64,000 nt of DNA, taken from contig JAURZL010000012.1 of NCBI GenBank assembly GCA_030653365.1, positions 83,930-147,929 on the forward strand, read 5' to 3'. A program made the position numbers and the translations under genes. Source of the DNA: Anaerolineaceae bacterium (lineage in GTDB: Bacteria > Chloroflexota > Anaerolineae > Anaerolineales > Anaerolineaceae). This document shows positions 25,466 through 33,264 of the stretch, piece after piece. A model generated the notes under the pieces. That model saw only the letters and a list, made by a program, of their open reading frames with translations. It did not search any database and had not been told where the DNA came from. Each line of letters opens with the position of its first letter. Position 1 is the stretch's first letter.

Positions 25466-26509
25466 ATGAAAATCTACATCACCGGCATCAGCGGTTTCCT
25501 CAGCATCAACCTCGTAAGAATCCTCCTCCACCATGGCTACACCGACATCAGCGGTATCGACCTGGTTGATTTCACCTATCCTGAACGTGATAAAATCACT
25601 TTCCTCCAGGGCGACATCCGTCGCGAAGCCGATCTTAGAAACAGCATGAAGGATGCCGATATTGTTATCCATACCGCCGCTGCCCTCCCGCTTTACACCC
25701 CCGAAGAAATTTACTCCACCGATGTCGCCGGTACCCGCCTTGTTCTCCAAACCGCCCAGGCTTACGGTGTCAAACGTGTGATCCATATCTCATCCACCGC
25801 AGTATATGGCGTCCCTGACCATCATCCCCTCTACGAAACTGATCCGATGATTGGCGTTGGGGATTATGGCAAAGCTAAAATCCAGGCAGAACAGGTCTGC
25901 CATGAGTTCCGTGAGCAGGGGCTGTGTGTGCCTATCCTGCGCCCCAAATCCTTCGTCGGACCAGAGCGATTGGGTGTGTTTGCGATCTTCTACGAATGGG
26001 CATCCGAAGGCAAGAACTTCCCCAACATTGGCAGTGGTAACAACCGCTACCAGCTGCTCGATGTAGAGGACTTGTGTGGTGTCATCCACGCCTGCATGAC
26101 CCTCGACCCCGCTACCGTCAACGACACTTTTAACATCGCTGCCACAGATTTCACAACCATGAAAGCTGACTATCAGGCAGTGCTGGATGAAGCTGGCTTC
26201 AACAAGAAAATCATTCCTTTCCCCGCTGGTCCGGTTGTGCTGGCTTTACGAATCCTTGAAACACTCAAACTCTCTCCGTTATACCCATGGATCTACGAGA
26301 CTGCTTCCAAAGATTCCTTCGTTTCTGTTGAAAAGGCACAGCAAAAGCTGGCATACCAACCCCAATACTCCAACCAGCAAGCTATGATCCGCAATTACCA
26401 CTGGTACCTCCAGAACCGCGACCGGCTTCAGGCAGAACCTGGCACCGGTGTCACCCACCGCCTCCCGTGGAAACAAAAAGCTTTGAAGTGGGTGAAGGTG
26501 TTCTTTTAG
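25466..26509 (+). CDS. NAD-dependent epimerase/dehydratase (extended SDR)
   Basis: 347 residues. The nucleotide fold TGISGFLSINLVRILL (residues 5-20) matches TGxxGFxG with Ser in place of the last Gly. ADIVIHTAAALPLY near 68, HISSTAVYG near 108 (catalytic Ser) and DYGKAKIQAE near 132 (YxxxK) complete the active site. It acts on a nucleotide sugar or a similar substrate. Codon use is strongly C-ending like the MFS gene at 20481 and unlike the adjacent channel gene. It stands alone. Confidence 0.9.
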   Translation: MKIYITGISGFLSINLVRILLHHGYTDISGIDLVDFTYPERDKITFLQGDIRREADLRNSMKDADIVIHTAAALPLYTPEEIYSTDVAGTRLVLQTAQAYGVKRVIHISSTAVYGVPDHHPLYETDPMIGVGDYGKAKIQAEQVCHEFREQGLCVPILRPKSFVGPERLGVFAIFYEWASEGKNFPNIGSGNNRYQLLDVEDLCGVIHACMTLDPATVNDTFNIAATDFTTMKADYQAVLDEAGFNKKIIPFPAGPVVLALRILETLKLSPLYPWIYETASKDSFVSVEKAQQKLAYQPQYSNQQAMIRNYHWYLQNRDRLQAEPGTGVTHRLPWKQKALKWVKVFF

Positions 26510-26639
26510 GGAAACAAGGATTGTAATGGAGAAAGCAAAGAAGATCGTCAGGACTGAAATTATTCGTTGGTGAAATGGAAAAGGTTTGAGGATTGAGGAT
26601 TGAGTTTTGATTTTTGAGCGTAACCCTAAAACCTACCCC

Positions 26640-26669
26640 CTACCAGCTATATCATGCCCTTTGGGTACC
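26640..26669. repeat. 30-bp dispersed repeat, copy 1
   Basis: Matches 42767-42796 at 27 of 30 bases (shared CTACCAGC..ATATCAT.CCCT). It sits between the epimerase and channel genes. The left flank is made of short direct repeats (GAGGATTGAG twice). Confidence 0.75.
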
Positions 26670-26685
26670 CACTAAGCCCTAATCC

Positions 26686-27531
26686 TTACAATTTCTCCCC
26701 ACAATACTTGCAATACTTCGCATCCGGGTCATGACCTTCTAACGAACAGGATGGACACACATTCGTGTTAACTGCTTTGCGGGCTGCCTGGGAAATCTCA
26801 ACCGTTACAATCCCGGTTGGCACCGCGATAATTCCATAACCCAGGAACATCACCAGCGAAGCGAGGATTTTGCCAACCGGTGTCTGTGGAGATATATCGC
26901 CATACCCCACAGTGGTGAGCGTCACAATCGCCCAATAGATACTATTGGGGATATCCGAAAAACCATTGGCTTCTCCCTCGATCATGTACATCATGCTGCC
27001 AATAATGACCACCAGGGTCAGCACTGTAAACAGAAAAACGCCAATTTTCTTTGTGCTGGCTTTTAACGCTAACGTGATCATACGCATTTCCAACAGATAC
27101 TCGGTCAGCTTTAATACTCGAAACACACGCAACAAACGCAGCACACGGATAGTCATCAGGTATTGGCTGCCAGGTATCAAAAGACTGATATAGGTTGGAA
27201 TGATTGAAATCAGGTCAACGATCCCAAAAAAACTGGTCACGTATTTCCAGGGTTTCTTAACACTGATCAGACGTAAAAAATATTCAATGGTGAAGAGAAT
27301 GGTGAAGAACCATTCAACAGTGTACAACTGAGTTCCATATTGCAAGCGTATTTCGCGAATGCTATCCAGGAAGACAGTTATGATACTCAGGGAAATACTT
27401 AGGATCAGTACGATATCAAAGGCTTTTCCAGCAGGTGTTTCTGCCTCAAAGACCACCTCGTGCAGCTTCGCGCGCCATGCACTTTCAGGCTTATCCGGTA
27501 TGGTCTTATATCTTTTTCGCTGACTTCCCAT
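26686..27531 (-). CDS. Voltage-gated-type potassium channel with C-terminal zinc ribbon
   Basis: 281 residues. Helices S1-S4 occupy about 35-150, including an S4-like segment IRVLRLLRVFRVLKL with regularly spaced Arg. The pore near 215 carries the selectivity filter TLTTVGYGD. After S6 (LASLVMFLGYGIIAVPTGIV) comes a short linker and a zinc ribbon, CPSC and CKYCGEKL (about 258-281). AGGAG precedes the ATG. The ribbon on a Kv-like channel is less common than RCK or cNMP domains and may be a sensing or contact module (inference). Confidence 0.92.
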   Translation of the reverse strand: MGSQRKRYKTIPDKPESAWRAKLHEVVFEAETPAGKAFDIVLILSISLSIITVFLDSIREIRLQYGTQLYTVEWFFTILFTIEYFLRLISVKKPWKYVTSFFGIVDLISIIPTYISLLIPGSQYLMTIRVLRLLRVFRVLKLTEYLLEMRMITLALKASTKKIGVFLFTVLTLVVIIGSMMYMIEGEANGFSDIPNSIYWAIVTLTTVGYGDISPQTPVGKILASLVMFLGYGIIAVPTGIVTVEISQAARKAVNTNVCPSCSLEGHDPDAKYCKYCGEKL

Positions 27532-27689
27532 TCAACTCCTGAAGGCAATTTCATCCGAGTTGACCTTAAGGACCACAGCGTATGAAACACCCACAGATCA
27601 TTTTACCATTTCAACCGGAATTTAACGACATCTGGATGGTATCACAAGGATGATATCACAAGGATGGTTTATCCTTAGAAATGGTTCTT

Positions 27690-28106
27690 TTATTTATCCC
27701 GGATAGATAGTCGGATCAATTCCTCCAGCACACCCATGTCGATATCGTCCAGTTTGTTGATATAAATGCAGGATTTACCTGTCTTATGCTTCCCAAATCG
27801 CGCAATTAATTGTAGATATTCTTCTGAATCGAGTGATGAATATAAGCCATATAAATATAAAGTGATGTTTTGTTTACGTGGTGAGAATCCCACCGGAAAC
27901 CATTCACCTTCCTGCCCGGATGCATAATGATATTTGATAGTCCCAAACCCAATCATGCTTTTCCCCCACATTGTCGGGTTCTGCCGGGTTATTTTTTTCA
28001 TTAATGCCAGGATCGAAAAACTATCTGCACGCTTTTTCTCATTCTCCACACCGTTTAAAAAAGCTTCAACACTTCGATCATTTTTTTGAGTTTTCAATTC
28101 AGCCAT
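27690..28106 (-). CDS. DUF1801-domain protein (first of a tandem pair)
   Basis: 138 residues from ATG 28106 with GGAGAG upstream. It has the DUF1801 layout: VEAFLNGVENEKKRADSFSI, MWGKSMIGFGTIKYHYASG, VGFSPRKQNITLYLYG, and a KTGKSCIYINKLDDID end. The fold is related to YdhG/YdeI-like proteins; the function is unknown. It is clearly a paralog of the next gene (shared start MAELKTQKND after the initiator). Confidence 0.85.
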   Translation of the reverse strand: MAELKTQKNDRSVEAFLNGVENEKKRADSFSILALMKKITRQNPTMWGKSMIGFGTIKYHYASGQEGEWFPVGFSPRKQNITLYLYGLYSSLDSEEYLQLIARFGKHKTGKSCIYINKLDDIDMGVLEELIRLSIRDK

Positions 28107-28219
28107 TGTCTCTCCAACCAAATTGCCATTTTCTTTATCCGACGCTTTATTGGGGTAATCGTGTTCAAAATCAATCACAACTCTTTCACTACTTTTCGAT
28201 ATTGAATTACGAAAAATTT

Positions 28220-28660
28220 TTAATCTGAAGAGGGATAAAACTTTTTCAGGTCTTCAAAGGATTCTTTGATCAAGTCTTTCAAAACATCCAGATCTACATC
28301 GCTCAGTTTGTTGATATACAGACAAGACTTACCCAACTTATGTTTACCCAATCGTTGGAATAATTTATCATATTTTTTATCCCCCGGATTGACATAACAA
28401 CCCATCAAATAGAGCGTCAGATTTTGTTTGCGTGGTGAAAAACCAACCAGACCGGCGTCGCCTTCATGGCCGGTGGCATAACGGTAATGATATTGCCCGA
28501 AACCAATGATACTATCTCCCCACATCTTCGGTTCCAACCCGGTTACCTGCTGCATCAGTTCCAACAGCTTGAAACTATCCTCGCGCTTGCCCTCATGCTC
28601 TACCTGGTTCAGAAAATCTTCCACGTCCGCATCATTCTTTTGGGTTTTCAATTCAGCCAC
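28220..28660 (-). CDS. DUF1801-domain protein (second of a tandem pair)
   Basis: 146 residues from GTG 28660, chosen because GGAGG lies 4 nt upstream and the protein then aligns with its neighbour from the first residue (AELKTQKND). It carries the same motifs as the gene at 27690 (MWGDSIIGFGQYHYRYATG, VGFSPRKQNLTLYLMG, KLGKSCLYINKL) plus a longer C-terminus. The pair arose by tandem duplication. Confidence 0.85.
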   Translation of the reverse strand: MAELKTQKNDADVEDFLNQVEHEGKREDSFKLLELMQQVTGLEPKMWGDSIIGFGQYHYRYATGHEGDAGLVGFSPRKQNLTLYLMGCYVNPGDKKYDKLFQRLGKHKLGKSCLYINKLSDVDLDVLKDLIKESFEDLKKFYPSSD

Positions 28661-28748
28661 AATACCTCCATTCAGTTGTAGACCCATTATTACCAGGTAA
28701 TTGCCTGAAATCAATATTCAGCACAAGCTTGAATGGGCGAGATCTGGA

Positions 28749-28958
28749 TTAACGGAGGACTAGCATAAACACAATGACAACCAGGATCACAATTCCAACC
28801 ACCAGTACGATTCTATTCATCGGTCTGAGTTCAGGTTCCAGCGAAGGGCGTTCCGGACGCGTCAATAGCTCGCGGTGACAGTAGTAACAGAAGATTGCCT
28901 CTTCCGGTAAGCTTTTTCCACAAAACTTGCAGTTCTTCAACTTGTGCTCTTCACTCAT
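28749..28958 (-). CDS. Small zinc-ribbon protein with C-terminal membrane anchor
   Basis: 69 residues from ATG 28958, with AAAGGAG upstream. CKFCGKSLPEEAIFCYYCH at 10-28 is a two-knuckle zinc ribbon. A charged Pro/Glu linker follows, then one helix (about 48-68) at the very C-terminus, so the ribbon faces the cytoplasm. The function is unknown. The ribbon resembles the one on the potassium channel nearby. Confidence 0.8.
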   Translation of the reverse strand: MSEEHKLKNCKFCGKSLPEEAIFCYYCHRELLTRPERPSLEPELRPMNRIVLVVGIVILVVIVFMLVLR

Positions 28959-29067
28959 GTGTGCTCCTTTTGTTTCAATCATTATATCTCAGAGGGCAAA
29001 TTGCAACTTTTCACAGCCAGATGCATCAAATTTCTGAAACGAGATAGATGTTGAGGAGAATAGTTAT

Positions 29068-29466
29068 ATGGAAATGACAGTAGATTTTCCCGGTGGCGCG
29101 CGAGTGGATGCTCATTTTGGACCTTATACAATTATGACGGATCAACCACCAATGGGCGGTGGACAGGGTGCAGCACCGACACCATTTGCGACATTTCTGG
29201 CTTCATTGGTAACTTGCGCTGGGATTTATGTGCTCGGTTTCTGCAAGCAACGTGGTCTAGATACCAGTGGTATACGTCTCATACAACGTTTGCAAACCAA
29301 TCCTTTGACTGGACTGGTCGGCAACGTTGAGATAGAAATTCAGGTTCCAGCGAGTTTTCCGGATAAATATTACAATGCCTTGGTCCGCTCTGCTGAGCAA
29401 TGTGCGGTGAAAAAGCATATGGAACAGCCTCCGCAATTTGATGTGCATACGACAGTGGTTGGTTGA
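29068..29466 (+). CDS. OsmC-family protein
   Basis: 132 residues. The family's two reactive cysteines are Cys50 (LASLVTCAG) and Cys112 (AEQCAVKKH). The GGGQGAAPTPFATFLAS stretch before the first is typical. OsmC/Ohr proteins reduce organic hydroperoxides with thiols, though YhfA-like members have unknown roles. It is convergent with the hydrolase at 29470, 3 bp apart. Confidence 0.9.
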   Translation: MEMTVDFPGGARVDAHFGPYTIMTDQPPMGGGQGAAPTPFATFLASLVTCAGIYVLGFCKQRGLDTSGIRLIQRLQTNPLTGLVGNVEIEIQVPASFPDKYYNALVRSAEQCAVKKHMEQPPQFDVHTTVVG

Positions 29467-29469
29467 ACC

Positions 29470-30240
29470 TCAGTCGTTGTCAGCAATTTTTTGATAAAAA
29501 CCCAGAATATCCTTTGCCACGCCTTTTGGGTCTTCGAGCATAAGCATGTGCCCATGTTTATAGAAACGGATTAATTCTGCATTGGGCAGCTGATGCGCCA
29601 GGTATGAAGCCGATGAAGACGAAACCAGGGGATCATGGGTGCCGGAGAGAACCAATGCAGGTGTGTTTATCCGGGAAAGTTGGCTGCGCAGGTCGAATTG
29701 CTCCGAAGCGCGCAGGTCGGCGTACCAGAGGCTGTTGCGAACCGTTGTCAGGCTTTTTAGTAAATTGGGAAACCATTGCTGATTACCGCATTGCGGAGCA
29801 AAGTACGTTTTCATCAATTCCAATGCGGTTTTCTGGGTTTGGGGAACGCGAAAGAGATCAATGAAAGAAGAGTCAATTTGGAAGCTTGCAGCACCTGCAA
29901 TACATACCAATCCAGCAACATGTTGGGGATGATCATGAGCCAATTGCAGCCCGATAGCAGCACCTAGAGAATGTCCAACCAGCACAGCACGATTGATTCC
30001 CAATTGAGCGATAAAGTCAATGATCGCTGACTGGTAGAATGTGACACGATGGTGTGCAGTTCCAGTGGAGTTTCCATGTCCGGGTAGGTCAATCGCATAC
30101 ACTGAGACATCTCGCAGCCTGCGAATCTCAGCAGGCCAACACAGATAATTGCTGCCAGCGCCATGGATGAGTATCACCGGTGGACGTGAAGGCACCCCTC
30201 CCCGGTGATGAGTGTAATAGATATTTGCCAGTACTGGCAT
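29470..30240 (-). CDS. Alpha/beta hydrolase
   Basis: 256 residues. Oxyanion-loop motif LIHGAGSNYLCW (24-35). Nucleophile Ser91 in LVGHSLGAAIG. Acid Asp in LSGTHDPLV near 203. Catalytic His in YKHGHMLMLE near 230. There is no signal peptide. The family includes esterases, lipases and C-C hydrolases; the substrate is unknown. It ends an operon-like pair with the histidine kinase (23 bp gap). Confidence 0.9.
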   Translation of the reverse strand: MPVLANIYYTHHRGGVPSRPPVILIHGAGSNYLCWPAEIRRLRDVSVYAIDLPGHGNSTGTAHHRVTFYQSAIIDFIAQLGINRAVLVGHSLGAAIGLQLAHDHPQHVAGLVCIAGAASFQIDSSFIDLFRVPQTQKTALELMKTYFAPQCGNQQWFPNLLKSLTTVRNSLWYADLRASEQFDLRSQLSRINTPALVLSGTHDPLVSSSSASYLAHQLPNAELIRFYKHGHMLMLEDPKGVAKDILGFYQKIADND

Positions 30241-30263
30241 GTGCGAACCTCAATGAATATTGA

Positions 30264-32051
30264 TTAAGCTTGCTGTAGATCTATGTTACCGGCTTGCACT
30301 CTTTCGATTGCGGATGTGGTGAGAGGGATGAAAACGCGTACCCGCGACCCCCGCTCAGGGACTGAATCGATGTGTAATAGCCCGTTGACCAGCTGCGTTC
30401 TTTCATTTAAGTTTACCATACCCAGGCTGCCACGATGGCTGTATTTTTGATTTACTTTGTTGATATCAAAACCGACACCATTATCCATGATCTCCAGGAC
30501 AGCAATTTCAGGATCGTGCGTCGTGTATTTGAGACGCACTAGGATTAATTCAGCCTGGGCGTGCTTTCGGGCATTGGTGACAGCTTCATCAACGAGGTAG
30601 AAGACGGTGGAATGTTTGTTCAGATCAAGTTTTTTGACGACATCTTCGTCAACATCGATACGGACTTTTTGCTGGTATGTGTTCAGGTTCTTCTCGGCGA
30701 TACTATGCAGTCCGGCAACGAGACCATCTGTTTCCAGGGTAAGTGGTCGTAGTGTGAAGAGCATGTGACGAAGTTCACCGGTGGCCTGCCGGGCAAGTGT
30801 CTCGATATTGGCAAGTTCAGCGGCGATGTCTTTTGGTTTGTGAAAGAGCAAGCGTTGGGCAACAGACAGCCGCATGGCAATAGAAGCAACTGATTGGATG
30901 GGTCCGTCATGAAGGTCGCGGGCAAGTTTCTTGTTGGCTTCCTGCTGCGAAGTGACGATGGTTTGTTTCTCCTGTTCAACCTGCTGATAGAGACGTGCAT
31001 TCTGGATGGCTATCACAGCCTGGCGGCTGATCAGCTTGAGCGCTTCCATCTTCTCGTCTGTAAAGTAGTTAGAATTGGGATGTCCGAAAAGCATGATACC
31101 GTAATCATCAATGCCACGAGTGAGTGGCAGAGTTAATACGGCTTTACAGTTTTGCAGTGAATTGATCTTCCAGAGTTCGGGATCTTTTGCCGGATTGAGG
31201 AGGAACTGTGGCTCAACAGTCTGCAAAGTCTCCAGCAGGATGCCACTGGTAGCTGGAAATTTAAGTTTAGAATCGCTGGGTGAAAGACGTCGGGAATTGA
31301 CAATAATTAGCTTTGATTCGTCAAAAAGCAATACTGCTGAGGTCATCTTCTCTAGGTCAGGCGTGATGTTATCAATAGCTGTCTGGCTAAGATCAAGCAT
31401 GATATCGAGCACCACTGTGTAATCGAGCGTGGAGTTGAGCGTTTCAACAAGATTCGAGAAGGAGTGCATCCGGTTTTGATAATGCTGGTTGGCACGTTTT
31501 TCTATATCCTGAACCTGTTTTTCTGATCTGGGTTCGATCAGTTGAGTCTTTTTGTTAACGATCGTGCTACCAAAGCCAGCGATGGCGGCAATCAGGAAGT
31601 TCAGACCAAGGATGATGACAAAGGGCAGCCAGGCTGAAAGATTCAACGGGTTGAGGTAGATGGCGTAACCGATCTGAAAGATGGAGAAGAGCAGTGCCAG
31701 CAGGAAAGCACCACGCCATTGAAAGTAAATAGCAGCATTAACCAGGACGACTACTCCGATCCAGACCAGTGAGCCGGTGATGGCACCACCCAGCACGAAC
31801 AGGGCTGCAGCGAAGGCAAAATCACAAAAAAGGTTAACCGGACGATGGGCTGGCATACGCACATTAAGGATCGCCAGGGTTGTCATTGCCAGATTCCATA
31901 CAGCGATCAGGATCAGCAATGCGATGCTCAGCCAGTTAAATCCGGATGGGCCAGTATAGGTCAAACTCAGAAGGAAGAGAGCCAGCCACCGCCATGAGAT
32001 GACCAGCCAATCGCTCAAATAGGGATAGGGTTTCCGCATACGTACCATCAT
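30264..32051 (-). CDS. Sensor histidine kinase, HisKA_3 type, with membrane and GAF domains
   Basis: 595 residues. About 4-6 helices in the first 175 residues form a membrane sensor. A GAF-like domain follows (about 205-355, with FTDEKMEALKLISRQAVIAIQNARLY at its end). The dimerisation/phospho-acceptor motif LARDLHDGPIQSVASIAMRL near 378 contains the His. The ATPase domain has N-box DEAVTNARKHA and G1 DNGVGFD. This is the NarX/LiaS class. No response regulator is adjacent, so its partner is elsewhere. Confidence 0.93.
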   Translation of the reverse strand: MMVRMRKPYPYLSDWLVISWRWLALFLLSLTYTGPSGFNWLSIALLILIAVWNLAMTTLAILNVRMPAHRPVNLFCDFAFAAALFVLGGAITGSLVWIGVVVLVNAAIYFQWRGAFLLALLFSIFQIGYAIYLNPLNLSAWLPFVIILGLNFLIAAIAGFGSTIVNKKTQLIEPRSEKQVQDIEKRANQHYQNRMHSFSNLVETLNSTLDYTVVLDIMLDLSQTAIDNITPDLEKMTSAVLLFDESKLIIVNSRRLSPSDSKLKFPATSGILLETLQTVEPQFLLNPAKDPELWKINSLQNCKAVLTLPLTRGIDDYGIMLFGHPNSNYFTDEKMEALKLISRQAVIAIQNARLYQQVEQEKQTIVTSQQEANKKLARDLHDGPIQSVASIAMRLSVAQRLLFHKPKDIAAELANIETLARQATGELRHMLFTLRPLTLETDGLVAGLHSIAEKNLNTYQQKVRIDVDEDVVKKLDLNKHSTVFYLVDEAVTNARKHAQAELILVRLKYTTHDPEIAVLEIMDNGVGFDINKVNQKYSHRGSLGMVNLNERTQLVNGLLHIDSVPERGSRVRVFIPLTTSAIERVQAGNIDLQQA

Positions 32052-32283
32052 AACCCCTAATTCATTTGAAAGAGAAAAACTTGCATTTCTTTAATGATAA
32101 TACAGGTAAAATTAAGAAAGTGTAAGGTTAAAGAGGACTGAATTTCTATTGACGAAATTTTGCTCTAAAGAGTAAAAATTCCCTCTATCCATAGAAAACC
32201 AGCAATAATTTAAGATTCTTTTGGTTAGTCCGAATCCGGCTGTATGCTAGAATCGAGTTAATTCCGACTCCTTCAGGTGTGTT

Positions 32284-32742
32284 ATGAGCGTGACGTTTGA
32301 GACAATCAAGCAATTCTTTTCTGAAGACGAGTGGTTCTTTGTTGAAGTAGAGGACCGTGATGTATTGATGTTAAGGATGAACCATTGGGGGGAGAATGGT
32401 CGTTTCTCCTGCCAGGCGGAATACAATGAAGACCAGCACATCTTCTATTTTTATAGCTATTTCCCGATCAATGTGCCCGAAGAGAAACAGATGAAAATGG
32501 CTGAGTTTCTGACACGTGCTAACTATGGCATGCGCATCGGGAATTTTGAAATGGATTATGAGGATGGCGAGGTACGTTTCCGTACGAGTATCGATTTCGA
32601 AGGCCAGGAATTGAGTTATGTGCTGGTCTCGAATCATGTGTACCCAAATGTATGGATGTTGGACCGCTATCTACCCGGGTTGTTCGCGGTTGTATACGGT
32701 GATGCGAGCCCGGTAGAAATACTTGAAACGATCGAGGAGTAA
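32284..32742 (+). CDS. YbjN-domain protein
   Basis: 152 residues with the YbjN pattern: VTFETIKQFFSEDEWFFVEVEDRDVLMLRM at the start, FYFYSYFPINVPEEKQMKMAEFLTRANYGM, and FEMDYEDGEVRFRTSIDFEG in the middle. The fold resembles type III secretion chaperones. In E. coli YbjN affects motility and stress, but the mechanism is unknown. It is translationally coupled to the nitroreductase gene 3 bp downstream. Confidence 0.88.
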   Translation: MSVTFETIKQFFSEDEWFFVEVEDRDVLMLRMNHWGENGRFSCQAEYNEDQHIFYFYSYFPINVPEEKQMKMAEFLTRANYGMRIGNFEMDYEDGEVRFRTSIDFEGQELSYVLVSNHVYPNVWMLDRYLPGLFAVVYGDASPVEILETIEE

Positions 32743-32745
32743 AAT

Positions 32746-33255
32746 ATGGATACGATGCAAGCCTTGTTGACACGCCGTAGCGTGCGCAAGTTTACTTTTC
32801 AGGTGGTGCCGGATGAAACAATTGAAGTGTTATTGCGAGCCGCGATGCACGCACCTTCCGCACGCAACCGCCAACCGTGGCATTTTTATGTGATTACTGA
32901 GCGCGATGTGTTACGCAAAATTCCGGACGTGCATCCCTTTGCCGCAATGACACAGGAAGCCAGCCTAGCGGTTGTGGTCTGCGGAGATGAGACAATTCTG
33001 CCTGATGCAAAGCGTTGGGGAATAGACTGTGCGGCAGCAACCCAGAATTTGCTGCTTTCTGCTCATGCGTTGGGACTTGGCGCGGTGTGGTGCGGGGTTT
33101 ATCCGGATCCGGAACGCCAACGTGAAATCAAAAATCTGTTAAAATTGCCTGACAGGATACATCCATTTTCCCTGGTACCGATTGGATTCCCGGCAGAACC
33201 ACTGCCGATTGTGGACCGCTTTTTACCAGAGAGAATTCACACCAACGCATGGTAG
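32746..33255 (+). CDS. Nitroreductase-family FMN protein
   Basis: 169 residues. The N-terminus LLTRRSVRKFT binds the FMN phosphate. APSARNRQPWHFYVI near 39 is the family signature, and GLGAVWCGVYPD near 108 is the second FMN motif. It uses NAD(P)H to reduce nitro, quinone or similar acceptors. GAGGAG overlaps the upstream stop, and the GH31 gene follows 9 bp later. Confidence 0.93.
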   Translation: MDTMQALLTRRSVRKFTFQVVPDETIEVLLRAAMHAPSARNRQPWHFYVITERDVLRKIPDVHPFAAMTQEASLAVVVCGDETILPDAKRWGIDCAAATQNLLLSAHALGLGAVWCGVYPDPERQREIKNLLKLPDRIHPFSLVPIGFPAEPLPIVDRFLPERIHTNAW

Positions 33256-33264
33256 GAGGATCGA

